From Bradyrhizobium stylosanthis (lineage in GTDB: Bacteria > Pseudomonadota > Alphaproteobacteria > Rhizobiales > Xanthobacteraceae), in the NCBI RefSeq assembly GCF_001641335.1, contig NZ_LVEM01000006.1, forward strand, positions 124,300 to 188,299: DNA of 64,000 nt, given 5' to 3'. The notes beneath the pieces are model-generated. The model was not told where the DNA came from. It saw only the letters and a program-made list of their open reading frames with translations, and ran no database searches. A program made the position numbers and the translations under genes. Below are positions 35,503-44,621 of this stretch, one piece after another; position 1 is the first letter of the stretch, and the number at the start of each line of letters is the position of its first letter.

Positions 35503-36633
35503 ATGGGTCTATCGCTGCCAATGACGGATATCGATTTCGAGCGCATCGTGGATCGCATCCACGAGGCTTCGACCGTTCCAGAGCTCTGGCCCGACGTTCT
35601 GGAAGACATCGCCCATGCCGCAGGTGCGCATGGCATGGTCATGATCACCTCGGATTCCGATCAGTGGTCCGGCGTCTGGAATGGCGTCGTGACGTCGCCA
35701 TCGATCCGCGAGGCATTCTCGGCGTTCCTGCGCGATGGCCTCGCCGGCCGTACGGAGACGACCCCGAGGCTGCTGGCACTCGATCATCCCGGTTTCGTCA
35801 GCGAGCAGGATGTCTTTTCGCTCGAAGAGTGGGAGCGTGATCCCTATCGGGTGGAATGGAACAAGAAATGGGGCTTCGAGCACGCTTGCGCGACGGCCGT
35901 GCGCAGCCCCTCCGGTGAGATCATCGTCTTCCATATGGAACGGCTCGCCGGCCAGCCTGCCTTTTCGCGGCAGGATCTCGGTTTTCTCGACCGGTTTCGT
36001 CCCCATCTGGCGCGGGCAGCCCTGCTGTCGACGCGCTGGCGTCTCACCCGGATGCGGGCGGCGACCGAGGCGTTGTCGCTGGTCGGCTTGCCGGCCCTCG
36101 CGATCGCGCGCTCCGGGCGGGTGCTGGCGGCGAACGCCCTGATTGAAGGCATGACGGACGTGCTGCAGTGGTTGCCGAAAGACCGGATCGCCGTCAGAGA
36201 CCGTGCCGCCGACACCCTGCTGCGCGCGGGCCTCGCTCAGCTCGATTCACCGGAAAAAGCCGTGCGCTCCTTCGCCGCACGCCGCTCGAGCGATCTCGAC
36301 CGGATCGTCTTTCATCTCGTGTCGATGCCGGGCGAAGCACGCGATCTGTTCGACGGAGCGGTCGGCCTCCTGGTTGCGACGCCGGTCACCGCCTCCCAGG
36401 CGCCGAGCCTGGCGCTCATTCGTGGCCTGTTCGATCTCACCCCCAGCGAGGCGCGCGTGGCGCGCGGAATCGCGCAAGGACAGACGATCGGCGACATCGC
36501 GGCGCATCACGGCTTGAGCCGCGAAACGATCCGCACCCAGATCAAGGCCGTGCTGGCCAAGACGGGAACGCGCAACCAGAAGAGCGCGGCTGCGCTGTTC
36601 GGCGCCATCCCCAAATTGCCGCTGCCGGATTGA
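35503..36633 (+). CDS. LuxR-type transcriptional regulator
   Basis: 376 aa from the ATG at 35503; a GTG at 35431 with GGGAA upstream, or the ATG at 35521, are alternatives. The C-terminal 60 residues form a LuxR/GerE helix-turn-helix (FDLTPSEARVARGIAQG, IGDIAAHHGLSRETIRTQIKAVLAKTG). The N-terminal ~300 residues match no autoinducer or receiver domain I recognise; a GAF/PAS-like fold is possible. It may regulate the nearby secretion locus, but only position suggests that. Confidence 0.78.
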   Translation: MGLSLPMTDIDFERIVDRIHEASTVPELWPDVLEDIAHAAGAHGMVMITSDSDQWSGVWNGVVTSPSIREAFSAFLRDGLAGRTETTPRLLALDHPGFVSEQDVFSLEEWERDPYRVEWNKKWGFEHACATAVRSPSGEIIVFHMERLAGQPAFSRQDLGFLDRFRPHLARAALLSTRWRLTRMRAATEALSLVGLPALAIARSGRVLAANALIEGMTDVLQWLPKDRIAVRDRAADTLLRAGLAQLDSPEKAVRSFAARRSSDLDRIVFHLVSMPGEARDLFDGAVGLLVATPVTASQAPSLALIRGLFDLTPSEARVARGIAQGQTIGDIAAHHGLSRETIRTQIKAVLAKTGTRNQKSAAALFGAIPKLPLPD

Positions 36634-36762
36634 CGGCGGCCTTACCCTGCCGGATCAGGCTTGCCTGGAATTGAGCCAGCTCCCTCTTCACCCAAAGGGG
36701 TGAAGACACAGGCCACCCCTCCGGGTTCAACTCCGCAGAGGTGTCTGACGAGAACGGCAGGG

Positions 36763-36966
36763 ATGGCGAGACCGGAATTCCCGATTTTCGAAATGAGCCT
36801 GGCACGGCAAAGGCGCGGGAAATGGACCTGGAGCGTCAGCATCGTCCAGGGAACGGTCGTGATGCGGGGCCGCGAATCCAGCCGGCCCGCTGCAAAGTAC
36901 CGGGCCGAAAGAGCGCTTTTCATGCTGCTGCTCACCGCGCCCTACCGGTCGCGGCTTTCAGCCTAG
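36763..36966 (+). CDS. Small basic protein, unknown
   Basis: 67 aa: MARPEFPIFEMSLA, then a basic RQRRGKWTWSV stretch, a strand with GTVVMRG, and a conserved-looking SRPAAKYRAERALFMLLL ending. The pattern reminds me of small hypothetical proteins common in bradyrhizobia, which supports it being real, but I cannot verify that. The ribosome binding site is poor (GCAGGG very close to the ATG). It lies between two convergent LuxR-type genes. Confidence 0.5.
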   Translation: MARPEFPIFEMSLARQRRGKWTWSVSIVQGTVVMRGRESSRPAAKYRAERALFMLLLTAPYRSRLSA

Positions 36967-36988
36967 CCATGCACGGCCGCCGACGCCG

Positions 36989-37762
36989 TCAGTTCAGGCT
37001 GGGCGTCAGCAATCGCAGCACGATCGCAAACAGCTCGCTCTGCGAGGAGATGCCGAGCCGCTCATAGGCGCGCTTGCGGTAGGTCAGTGTCGAATGCAGG
37101 CTGATGCCAAGTGCCTGCGAGATCGCTTCGGAGCTCGAACCCGACAGGATGCGGCGGCAGACCTCCTGCTCGCGCGGCGTCAGCGCGGCGAGCGGCGCTC
37201 TCGTGGCGAACAAGGCCGCAAGGGACTGGTCCGGCGCCGGCGTCTGGAAATGCCGGGCCACGCTCGCCGCGATCGCCGGTGCGATCGCCTCGAGCCGCTC
37301 ACGCTGCGCGGCGCTGAAGCGGCCTTGCGCGGCGATGCGATAGAAGTTGACGTAGAAGCAGGTGTCGCCGGTCCAGATCGCGGTCGCGCATTTGTCGACG
37401 ATGCCGGAATCCTGGAAGAAGATCTTGCGGTAACGCGCACCGTACATGCACGGCGCGAATGCCGGCAGCATGATCGACGCGCCGCCTTCGCCCTCGAACA
37501 GCGCATCGCGGTTGGGATCGGATTCGTGGAACTGGCCGGCATAGGCCGCGCCAAGATCGCCGCCGATCGGGATGTTGCCGGCATCGAGCAGGCAGTCGGC
37601 GGCACCGGCCCGGCTCAACGCGAACACCATGCAATGGCCAACCTCCGCCTGCCGGCGCAGCGTGTCGATCAGGACGTTCGGGAAATCGGAGCGGCCGATG
37701 GCGAGCACCGCGGAGGTGATATCACCCGTCGACGGATTCGAAGGCACCGCCCGAGACCGCAT
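36989..37762 (-). CDS. LuxR-type transcriptional regulator
   Basis: 257 aa, ATG at 37762 behind GGAGGAAG. C-terminal LuxR/GerE HTH: LTPREQEVCRRILSG, SSEAISQALGISLHSTLTYRKRAYERLG. The N-terminal domain (1-185) has no typical acyl-homoserine-lactone motif; it resembles the sensory half of standalone LuxR regulators with a GAF-like fold. Unlike the regulator at 35503 it is convergent with the secretion locus. Target unknown. Confidence 0.8.
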   Translation of the reverse strand: MRSRAVPSNPSTGDITSAVLAIGRSDFPNVLIDTLRRQAEVGHCMVFALSRAGAADCLLDAGNIPIGGDLGAAYAGQFHESDPNRDALFEGEGGASIMLPAFAPCMYGARYRKIFFQDSGIVDKCATAIWTGDTCFYVNFYRIAAQGRFSAAQRERLEAIAPAIAASVARHFQTPAPDQSLAALFATRAPLAALTPREQEVCRRILSGSSSEAISQALGISLHSTLTYRKRAYERLGISSQSELFAIVLRLLTPSLN

Positions 37763-37966
37763 CGCTTCCTCCGCACGCCGCTGTTTTGCGGGAGGATAGC
37801 AGCAAGGCCGGTGCTCCGGAAGCCGGCGGCGCCTGCACGCACCGCGTCCGGGACACGCGCGCTAGCAAGCCCTATGCAGTCCGTGCCCCGGACTCAGCGC
37901 GCCGCACCGGACGATGCTTCGCATCGCCGGGGGCGTTGCAGAGCCGGGGCTCATGTCAGTTTTGAA

Positions 37967-38461
37967 TCAGCCCACCGGCCCCGGCGTCCAATCATCGCCC
38001 GACAGCGGGCTGACCTTGACGTCCTTGATGACTCCGCGCTCCAGGCTCGGGTCGAAATGGCGCATCGTGCGCTCGTTGAAGTCGATGACGCGGCCGGGCC
38101 TGAGCGGTCCGACGTCATTGATCTTGACGATGACCTTCTTGCCCACGGCCTCGACGAGCGCGAATTTCGGCCTCTCGCCGAATTGCACCCCACCGAATTT
38201 CCCACGCAAGCTCGTCTTGATCGCAGCCGACCAGGCAGAGGGATTATAACGCTCGCCCGAGGCGGTGCTCGGTCCGCCCTCCTCCTTGCCGGGCCTGAAC
38301 GGATTGTACATCGATGCCGCGCCGACAACCGCATCCCCGGAGGCGGCTTCGACGACGGCGTTTGCGTGAACACCACGCGATTCACTTCGTGCAACAGTGA
38401 CGGAAACGGCAAGCGCAACCAGGGCGCCGCAAGCTGCGGCGCTCGAGTGGAACAGCATCAT
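37967..38461 (-). CDS. RlpA-like double-psi beta-barrel protein
   Basis: 164 aa with a signal peptide (first ~27 residues). The double-psi beta-barrel of RlpA is visible: GAASMYNP near the N-terminus of the mature part, then TASGERYNP, VKINDVGPLRPGRVIDFNERTMRHFDP. RlpA-type proteins bind or cleave peptidoglycan glycan strands. The usual SPOR domain is missing, so this is the short form. Two adjacent ATGs (38461, 38458) follow AGGAG; the second has better spacing. Confidence 0.78.
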   Translation of the reverse strand: MMLFHSSAAACGALVALAVSVTVARSESRGVHANAVVEAASGDAVVGAASMYNPFRPGKEEGGPSTASGERYNPSAWSAAIKTSLRGKFGGVQFGERPKFALVEAVGKKVIVKINDVGPLRPGRVIDFNERTMRHFDPSLERGVIKDVKVSPLSGDDWTPGPVG

Positions 38462-38671
38462 ATCTCCTGTGATTTTCGTCGTCCGGTTCCCGGCACCGCA
38501 CAGCGCAAGCGAACGCCGAAGCGTTCATGAATCTTGCGCCGGTACTTTGCGGATTCGAGCCAACCCCTTGGCTATGGAACCGTTGTGCGAACCTGAGCGG
38601 TTCCCACGCAGTGTTTTACGTTATCGCTGTTAAGACAGAGATTGCGTCAGCAACATGACCCGACGAGCAAT

Positions 38672-39877
38672 CTATTCCGCGGCTGCCTTGGCCGGAGCGA
38701 CATTGATCGCGAGCTTGCCGTAGCGATCCGTAAAAGCCACAGTGTCGATCTCTTCCAGCTTGATCTCCCCGCTCATGACGCCCTGTTTCCAGGCCGCCTG
38801 TGCCGGATCGTTCTGGAACTCCGGCATCACCTCGCGGCCGAACAATTCGAGCGATTCACAGATGTGCTCGTGGCTGTTCTTGCCGGCCTGGTTGAGCAGG
38901 ATGACCTGATCGATATGCGAGGACTGGAAGCGCTTCAGCTTCTTTCGGATCGTTTCGGGCGAGCCGATCAGGCCGCCGCGCAGCGCCGCCTCCTGCGCTT
39001 CAGGGTTGTCGCGCTTCCACTTGTTGTACTCGTCCCACATGTTGACGGTGTAGGGCGCAGGCCGCTGGCGGTTTTGCGAGGCACCGTAGAAGCGCAGCGC
39101 GAACTGGAAGAAGGTGGCGCCGTCGGCGCGCGCACGCGCTTCTTCGTCCGTCTTGGCGCACATGAAGAACGACACCAGCGCCATGTTCGGGTTGATCTCG
39201 TAGTCGGCGAGCTTGTGCAGCCGCTTGGTCATGGCGTTGTAGTAGGCGTGCACCCAGGCATGCGCAGCATCCGCGCTGACGAACTGGAAGCCGAGCGCGC
39301 CAAAGCCGTGGCGGCCGGCACGCTCGATGGTCGGCAGCTGCGAGCAGGCCATCCACAGCGGCGGATGCGGCTTCTGCACGGGCTTCGGCACGACGTTGCG
39401 CAAGGGGATGTCGAAATACTTGCCGTGATGCTCGCTGCCTGCGTCCTTGAACATCGGGAAGATCGCGGCGACGGCTTCCTCGAACACCTCCTTCTTGGTC
39501 TCCATGTCGCGGCCGAACGGCGTGAGCTCGGTGATCGACGCGCTCTCGCCCATGCCGAATTCGCAGCGGCCGTTGCTGAGCAGATCCAGCACCGCGACGC
39601 GCTCGGCGACGCGGGCCGGATGGTTGGTGGTGAGCTGGAGGATGCCGTGGCCGAGCCGGATGTTCTTGGTGCGCTGGCTGGCGGCGGCGAGGAAGGATTC
39701 CGGCGAGGGCGAGTGCGAATATTCTTCGAGGAAGTGATGCTCGACCACCCAGGCGTGGTCGTAGCCGAGCCTGTCGGCGAGTTCCATCTGCGAGAGCGCG
39801 TTCTGGTAGAGCTTCAGCTCGTCGCCGGCCACCCAGGGCCGTGGCAGCTGCAGCTCGTAGAAGATGCCGAACTTCAT
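38672..39877 (-). CDS. Luciferase-like (LLM class) flavin-dependent oxidoreductase
   Basis: 401 aa, ATG at 39877 behind GGGAGAG. TIM-barrel luciferase family: MKFGIFYELQLPRPW, LADRLGYDHAWVVEHHF, LGHGILQLTTNHPARVAERVAVLDLLSNGRCEFGMGE. These enzymes use reduced FMN or F420 to oxidise organic substrates. The specific substrate is not predictable. It is divergent from napE, sharing the 280-bp promoter region with the FNR-type box. Confidence 0.85.
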   Translation of the reverse strand: MKFGIFYELQLPRPWVAGDELKLYQNALSQMELADRLGYDHAWVVEHHFLEEYSHSPSPESFLAAASQRTKNIRLGHGILQLTTNHPARVAERVAVLDLLSNGRCEFGMGESASITELTPFGRDMETKKEVFEEAVAAIFPMFKDAGSEHHGKYFDIPLRNVVPKPVQKPHPPLWMACSQLPTIERAGRHGFGALGFQFVSADAAHAWVHAYYNAMTKRLHKLADYEINPNMALVSFFMCAKTDEEARARADGATFFQFALRFYGASQNRQRPAPYTVNMWDEYNKWKRDNPEAQEAALRGGLIGSPETIRKKLKRFQSSHIDQVILLNQAGKNSHEHICESLELFGREVMPEFQNDPAQAAWKQGVMSGEIKLEEIDTVAFTDRYGKLAINVAPAKAAAE

Positions 39878-40057
39878 GACGACGTCTCTCCCAAGGTTTC
39901 TTGCCCGTTTATTGTTGTTAAGCACATCTTAAGGTGTGGGGCGGCGCTGTCTACGGAGCAGCAATTCCGCCGCGCGGGAGAAGCATTCCGCACTTGAACG
40001 CAGCAATGCGCGATCCGCCGCGACGCAGCCGCTGCGACATCCGTGCAGAGCGGTAGC

Positions 40058-40071
40058 TTGATCCAGATCAA
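40058..40071 (+). promoter_or_regulatory. FNR/FixK-type box upstream of napE
   Basis: TTGATCCAGATCAA is a perfect TTGAT-N4-ATCAA palindrome 87 bp before the napE start. In bradyrhizobia nap is induced under low oxygen through FixK2, which binds this motif. The distance fits class II activation with a leader of about 45-50 nt. Confidence 0.85.
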
Positions 40072-40158
40072 GGCCGCACCGGCCCGAATGCATCAAAAGT
40101 GCAGCAAGGCAACGGCCCGGATGCCGTCCCGATTCCCAATATTTCAGAGAGACCGAAT

Positions 40159-40344
40159 ATGTCGGCCCCTGACGACACGACTTCGCGCGTGCGCCGTAAG
40201 CGCATGGAGATTTTTGCGTTCCTGTTCCTGACCGCGATCGTGATGCCCGTCCTCGCGGTCGGAACGGTGGGCTCCTACGGGCTCGGCGTCTGGATCTACC
40301 AGATGTTCGCCGGCCCACCGGGACCTCCCTCCTCCCCGCATTGA
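40159..40344 (+). CDS. napE: Periplasmic nitrate reductase small membrane subunit NapE
   Basis: 61 aa. One membrane helix (about 20-45, FAFLFLTAIVMPVLAVGTVGSYG) preceded by RVRRKRMEIF and followed by GVWIYQMFAGPPGPP, the typical NapE pattern. Its role is not settled. It is the first gene of the operon; start at 40159 chosen from family length. Confidence 0.88.
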   Translation: MSAPDDTTSRVRRKRMEIFAFLFLTAIVMPVLAVGTVGSYGLGVWIYQMFAGPPGPPSSPH

Positions 40345-40372
40345 TCCCCCTTTGAAGCGAAAGACAGGCATC

Positions 40373-40702
40373 ATGGCCCAAGCCACACGCAACAGAAACA
40401 CGCTCGACCGCCGCGCCTTGATCACCGGCCGCGTGCTCAGCACCGAGCGCGTCATCTCGCCACCGGGCGCGGAGATCGCCAGCATCATCGTGCAGGCCCG
40501 CCCCGAGCGCCTTGCCGAGCTGGAAGCGGAGATCGCCGCGCTTCCGGGCTGCGAGATCTACGCCCGCGACGCACGCGGCAAGCTCGTCGTCGTCACGGAG
40601 GCGCCGGATGCCGGCAGCCTCGGCACCATGCTCAACACCATCCAGTCGCTGCAGCACGTCTATTCCGCGGCGCTGGTCTTCCACGCCATCGAAACCGCCT
40701 GA
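40373..40702 (+). CDS. napD: NapA maturation chaperone NapD
   Basis: 109 aa. NapD binds the twin-arginine signal of NapA and keeps it from export until the cofactor is in place. The ferredoxin-like fold shows in ISSIIVQARPERLAEL-like ASIIVQARPERLAELEAEI, LPGCEIYARDARGKLVVV and the end MLNTIQSLQHVYSAALVFH. The N-terminal ~25 residues (basic) extend beyond the usual NapD. Confidence 0.85.
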   Translation: MAQATRNRNTLDRRALITGRVLSTERVISPPGAEIASIIVQARPERLAELEAEIAALPGCEIYARDARGKLVVVTEAPDAGSLGTMLNTIQSLQHVYSAALVFHAIETA

Positions 40703-40716
40703 GACGGAGAGCCATC

Positions 40717-43230
40717 ATGACATCGCCGAAGCTCGACCGCCGTCAGATGCTGAAACTCGAGGCCGCCGCGATCGCCGCGGCCGCCGCCGGCCTCCCGGCC
40801 CCGGCGCTCGCCGCCAACCTCGCCGCCGAGCGCGAGGTGAGCGAAATGAAATGGGACAAGGCCGCCTGCCGCTTCTGCGGCACCGGCTGCTCCGTGATGG
40901 TCGCGACCAAGGACAACCGCGTCGTCGCCACCCATGGCGACATCAAGGCCGAGGTCAATCGCGGCCTCAACTGCGTCAAGGGCTACTTCCTGTCCAAGAT
41001 CATGTACGGCCACGATCGCCTGACGCAGCCGATGCTGCGCAAGACCAACGGCAAGTACGACAAGAACGGCGACTTCGCGCCCGTGTCCTGGACCGAAGCC
41101 TTCGACATCATGGAGCTGAAGTGGAAGGAGGCGATCAAGAAGCGCGGGCCGAACGGCGTCGCCATGTTCGGCTCCGGCCAGTGGACGATCTGGGAAGGCT
41201 ATGCGGCCTCGAAGCTGTTCAAGGCCGGCTTCCGCACCAACAACATCGACCCCAATGCACGGCACTGCATGGCCTCGGCCGTTGCCGGCATGATGCGCAC
41301 CTTCGGCATCGACGAGCCGGCCGGCTGCTATGACGACATCGAGGCCACCGACGCCTTCGTGCTGTGGGGCTCCAACATGGCGGAGATGCACCCCATCCTG
41401 TGGACGCGCCTCGCCGACCGCCGGCTGTCCGCGCCGCATGTCCGCGTCGCCGTGCTCTCGACCTTCGAGCATCGCTCGTTCGACCTCGCCGACATCGGCA
41501 TGGTGTTCAAGCCGCAGACCGATCTCTACATCCTCAACGCCATCGCCAACCACATCGTCAAGACGGGCCGCGTCAACAAGGACTTCGTTGCCGCGCACAC
41601 CATCTTCAGGCGCGGCCAGACCGACATCGGTTATGGCCTGCGGCCCGAGCATCCGCTGCAGAAGAAGGCGACCGGCGCGGCCAAGGCCAACGACTCCACC
41701 GACATGAGCTACGACGAATACGTCAAGTTCGTCTCGGAGTACACGCTGGAGAAGGCGGCCGAGATGTCCGGCGTGCCGCTGAACCGGCTGGAGGCACTGG
41801 CCGAGCTCTATGCGGATCCGAAGACAAAAGTCGTCTCGTTCTGGACTATGGGCTTCAACCAGCACACCCGCGGCGTCTGGTGCAACAACCTCGTCTATAA
41901 CATCCACCTTCTGACCGGAAAGATCTCCGCGCCCGGCAACAGCCCGTTCTCGCTGACCGGCCAGCCTTCGGCCTGCGGCACCGCGCGCGAGGTCGGCACC
42001 TTCTCGCACCGCCTGCCCGCCGACATGGTCGTGACCAACAAGGCGCATCGCGACAAGACCGAGCAGATCTGGCAGCTGCCCGAAGGCACCATTCCCGACA
42101 AGAACGGCGCACACGCCGTGCTGCAAAGCCGGATGCTGAAGGACGGCCTGATCAACGCCTATTGGGTGCAGGTCAACAACAACCTCCAGGCCGGTCCCAA
42201 CGCCAACGAGGAGACCTATCCGGGCTTCCGCAACCCCGACAATTTCATCGTGGTCTCGGACGCCTATCCCTCGGTGACGGCGCTCGCGGCCGATTTGATC
42301 CTGCCGACGGCGATGTGGGTCGAGAAGGAAGGCGCCTACGGCAATGCCGAGCGGCGCACTCAGTTCTGGCACCAGCTCGTCTCCGCGCCGGGCGAATCGA
42401 AGTCCGATCTCTGGCAGTTGATGGAATTCTCCAAGCGCTTCAAGATCGAGGAGGTCTGGCCCGAGGAACTGATCGCCAAGAAGCCCGAGGTGCGCGGCAA
42501 GACACTGTTCGACGTGCTCTACAAGAACGGCCAGGTCGACAAATTCCCTGTCAGCGACATCGAGCCCGGCTACGCCAACGATGAATCCAAGGCGTTCGGC
42601 TTCTACGTCCACAAGGGCCTGTTCGAGGAATATGCCCAGTTCGGCCGCGGCCATGGCCACGACCTCGCGCCGTTCGACACCTATCACCGCGAGCGCGGCC
42701 TGCGGTGGCCGGTCGTCAACGGCCAGGAGACCAAGTGGCGCTTCCGCGAGGGCAGCGACCCCTACGTCAAGCAGGGCACCGACGTGCAGTTCTACGGCTA
42801 TCCCGACGGCAAGGCGCGCATCTTCGCCCTGCCCTTCGAGCCGGCGGCGGAATCGCCCGACAATGAATATCCGTTCTGGCTCTCGACCGGCCGCGTGCTG
42901 GAGCACTGGCATTCCGGCACCATGACGCGCCGCGTGCCCGAGCTCTACAAGGCATTCCCCGAAGCCGTCTGCTTCATGCATCCCGACGATGCGTCGGAGG
43001 CGAAGCTCCGGCGCGGCGACGAGGTCAAAGTGGTCTCGCGCCGCGGCTTCATCCGCGCCCGCGTCGAGACGCGCGGCCGCGACCGGCCGCCGCGCGGTCT
43101 CGTCTTCGTGCCGTGGTTCGACGAATCCAAGCTGATCAACAAGGTGACGCTGGACGCCACCGATCCGATCTCGCTGCAAACCGACTTCAAGAAATGCGCC
43201 GTGCGCATCGAGCGGGTGAACCTGTCATGA
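40717..43230 (+). CDS. napA: Periplasmic nitrate reductase catalytic subunit NapA
   Basis: 837 aa. Reduces nitrate to nitrite in the periplasm. A twin-arginine signal (LDRRQMLKLEAAAIAAAAAG) is followed by a [4Fe-4S] site with Cys51, Cys54, Cys58 and Cys86. The molybdenum ligand is Cys184 (ARHCMASA). The four molybdopterin-binding domains follow, including the C-terminal LSTGRVLEHWHSGTMTRRVPEL and VFVPWFDESKLINKVTLD. The stop overlaps the napB start. Electrons come from NapC through NapB. Confidence 0.97.
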   Translation: MTSPKLDRRQMLKLEAAAIAAAAAGLPAPALAANLAAEREVSEMKWDKAACRFCGTGCSVMVATKDNRVVATHGDIKAEVNRGLNCVKGYFLSKIMYGHDRLTQPMLRKTNGKYDKNGDFAPVSWTEAFDIMELKWKEAIKKRGPNGVAMFGSGQWTIWEGYAASKLFKAGFRTNNIDPNARHCMASAVAGMMRTFGIDEPAGCYDDIEATDAFVLWGSNMAEMHPILWTRLADRRLSAPHVRVAVLSTFEHRSFDLADIGMVFKPQTDLYILNAIANHIVKTGRVNKDFVAAHTIFRRGQTDIGYGLRPEHPLQKKATGAAKANDSTDMSYDEYVKFVSEYTLEKAAEMSGVPLNRLEALAELYADPKTKVVSFWTMGFNQHTRGVWCNNLVYNIHLLTGKISAPGNSPFSLTGQPSACGTAREVGTFSHRLPADMVVTNKAHRDKTEQIWQLPEGTIPDKNGAHAVLQSRMLKDGLINAYWVQVNNNLQAGPNANEETYPGFRNPDNFIVVSDAYPSVTALAADLILPTAMWVEKEGAYGNAERRTQFWHQLVSAPGESKSDLWQLMEFSKRFKIEEVWPEELIAKKPEVRGKTLFDVLYKNGQVDKFPVSDIEPGYANDESKAFGFYVHKGLFEEYAQFGRGHGHDLAPFDTYHRERGLRWPVVNGQETKWRFREGSDPYVKQGTDVQFYGYPDGKARIFALPFEPAAESPDNEYPFWLSTGRVLEHWHSGTMTRRVPELYKAFPEAVCFMHPDDASEAKLRRGDEVKVVSRRGFIRARVETRGRDRPPRGLVFVPWFDESKLINKVTLDATDPISLQTDFKKCAVRIERVNLS

Positions 43231-43697
43231 TGAAACGATTTGGTATCGCCCTGCTCGCGGTCGCGATTGCCGCCGGCACGGGCTCGCTGACCGCACAGAC
43301 GGTGTCCTCGGGGCTGCGCGGCCCGGCGCCGCTCAACGACGAGGGGCCGGCGCCGCCGATGCTGCCCAACCGCAACACCTCCGAGAAGGAGGTGCGCAAC
43401 TATCCGGAGCAGCCGCCCGTCATTCCGCACACGATCGACGGCTATCAGATCGACCTCAACGGCAACAAGTGCCTGTCGTGCCATGCGCGGGCGCGGACCG
43501 CGGAATCGCAGGCGCCGATGGTGTCGATCACGCATTTCATGGATCGCGACGGCCAGTTCCTGGCGTCGATCTCGCCGCGCCGCTTCTTCTGCACCGAATG
43601 CCACGTGCCGCAGAACACGGCCAATCCGCCCGTCAGCAACGATTTCACCGACATCGACACGCTGCTGTCGCGTGCAAGCCCCGGTGGCCGGCGATGA
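43227..43697 (+). CDS. napB: Periplasmic nitrate reductase diheme cytochrome NapB
   Basis: 156 aa with a signal peptide (first ~24 residues). Two c-type heme sites are present: CLSCH and CTECH, with axial histidines expected in PPVIPHTIDGY and VSITHFMDRDG. The start overlaps the napA stop and the stop overlaps the napC start (both ATGA), so translation is coupled through the three genes. Confidence 0.95.
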   Translation: MMKRFGIALLAVAIAAGTGSLTAQTVSSGLRGPAPLNDEGPAPPMLPNRNTSEKEVRNYPEQPPVIPHTIDGYQIDLNGNKCLSCHARARTAESQAPMVSITHFMDRDGQFLASISPRRFFCTECHVPQNTANPPVSNDFTDIDTLLSRASPGGRR

Positions 43698-44359
43698 CGA
43701 CGACTGCTGACGAGCCCAAGGACAAGCTGGAGCAGAAGCAGGAAACCAAGCGCAGCTTCCTCGCGCGCTGCTGGGACTTCGCGCGCGAGCTCTGGCAGGT
43801 GCTGATCCGGCCGAGTTCGGTGTTCGGGCTTGGCGTGCTGGTGCTGGCGGGCTTCATGGCCGGCGTGATCTTCTGGGGCGGCTTCAACACCGCGCTGGAA
43901 CTGACCAACACCGAGAAGTTCTGCACCGGCTGCCACGAGATGAAGGACAACGTCTTCGCCGAGCTGAAGTCGACCATCCACTTCACCAACCGTTCCGGCG
44001 TGCGCGCGACCTGCCCGGACTGCCACGTGCCGCACAACTGGACCGACAAGATCGCGCGCAAGATGCAGGCCTCCAAGGAAGTCTGGGGCAAGATCTTCGG
44101 CACGATCGACACCCGGGAGAAGTTCCTCGATCACCGGCTCGAGCTTGCCGCGCATGAATGGGCGCGCTTCAAGGCCAATGATTCCCTGGAATGCCGCAAC
44201 TGCCACAGCGCCGATTCCATGGACATCACCAAGCAATCGCCGCGGGCCTCGGTGGCGCACCAGCGCTTCCTGTTCACCAAGGAAAAGACCTGCATCGACT
44301 GCCACAAGGGCATCGCCCACCACCTGCCCGATATGCGCGGCGTTCCCGGCTGGCAGTAG
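43694..44359 (+). CDS. napC: Membrane tetraheme quinol dehydrogenase NapC
   Basis: 221 aa. One N-terminal membrane anchor (about 40-62, VFGLGVLVLAGFMAGVIFWGG) and four heme sites: CTGCH, CPDCH, CRNCH and CIDCH. NapC takes electrons from quinol in the inner membrane and passes them to NapB. The operon ends here; no napF, G or H is present, as is usual in rhizobia. Confidence 0.95.
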   Translation: MTTTADEPKDKLEQKQETKRSFLARCWDFARELWQVLIRPSSVFGLGVLVLAGFMAGVIFWGGFNTALELTNTEKFCTGCHEMKDNVFAELKSTIHFTNRSGVRATCPDCHVPHNWTDKIARKMQASKEVWGKIFGTIDTREKFLDHRLELAAHEWARFKANDSLECRNCHSADSMDITKQSPRASVAHQRFLFTKEKTCIDCHKGIAHHLPDMRGVPGWQ

Positions 44360-44405
44360 GGTGATCGCATCTAACTCGGCGGTTCGGCTCCCAAAGCCTC
44401 CACAG

Positions 44406-44491
44406 CGTCATGGCCGGGCTTGTCCCGGCCATCCACGCTTGGCCACGCCGCACTGAGAACGTGGATGCCCGGGACAAGCCCGGGCAAGACG
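44406..44491. repeat. Intergenic palindromic repeat, family A copy 2
   Basis: CGTCATGGCCGGGCTTGTCC... and ...GGACAAGCCCGGGCAAGACG arms, 47 bp after napC. May act as the operon's 3' hairpin. Confidence 0.85.
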
Positions 44492-44621
44492 ACCTCTTGC
44501 GCTGGGCCATCTAGGATTGCCTGCTAATAGTAGGAGCAGCCTCCGCGCTTGAACCCCCGGGGCGAATGGTTAGTTTTGGGGGCACGGCGAATCGCCTCGG
44601 CTCGCCCTTCTCAAGACAGAC

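Noticed and set aside
40660..43179. 839-codon open frame antisense to napA
   Set aside because: napA is certain on the plus strand by cofactor motifs; the reverse frame has no domain.
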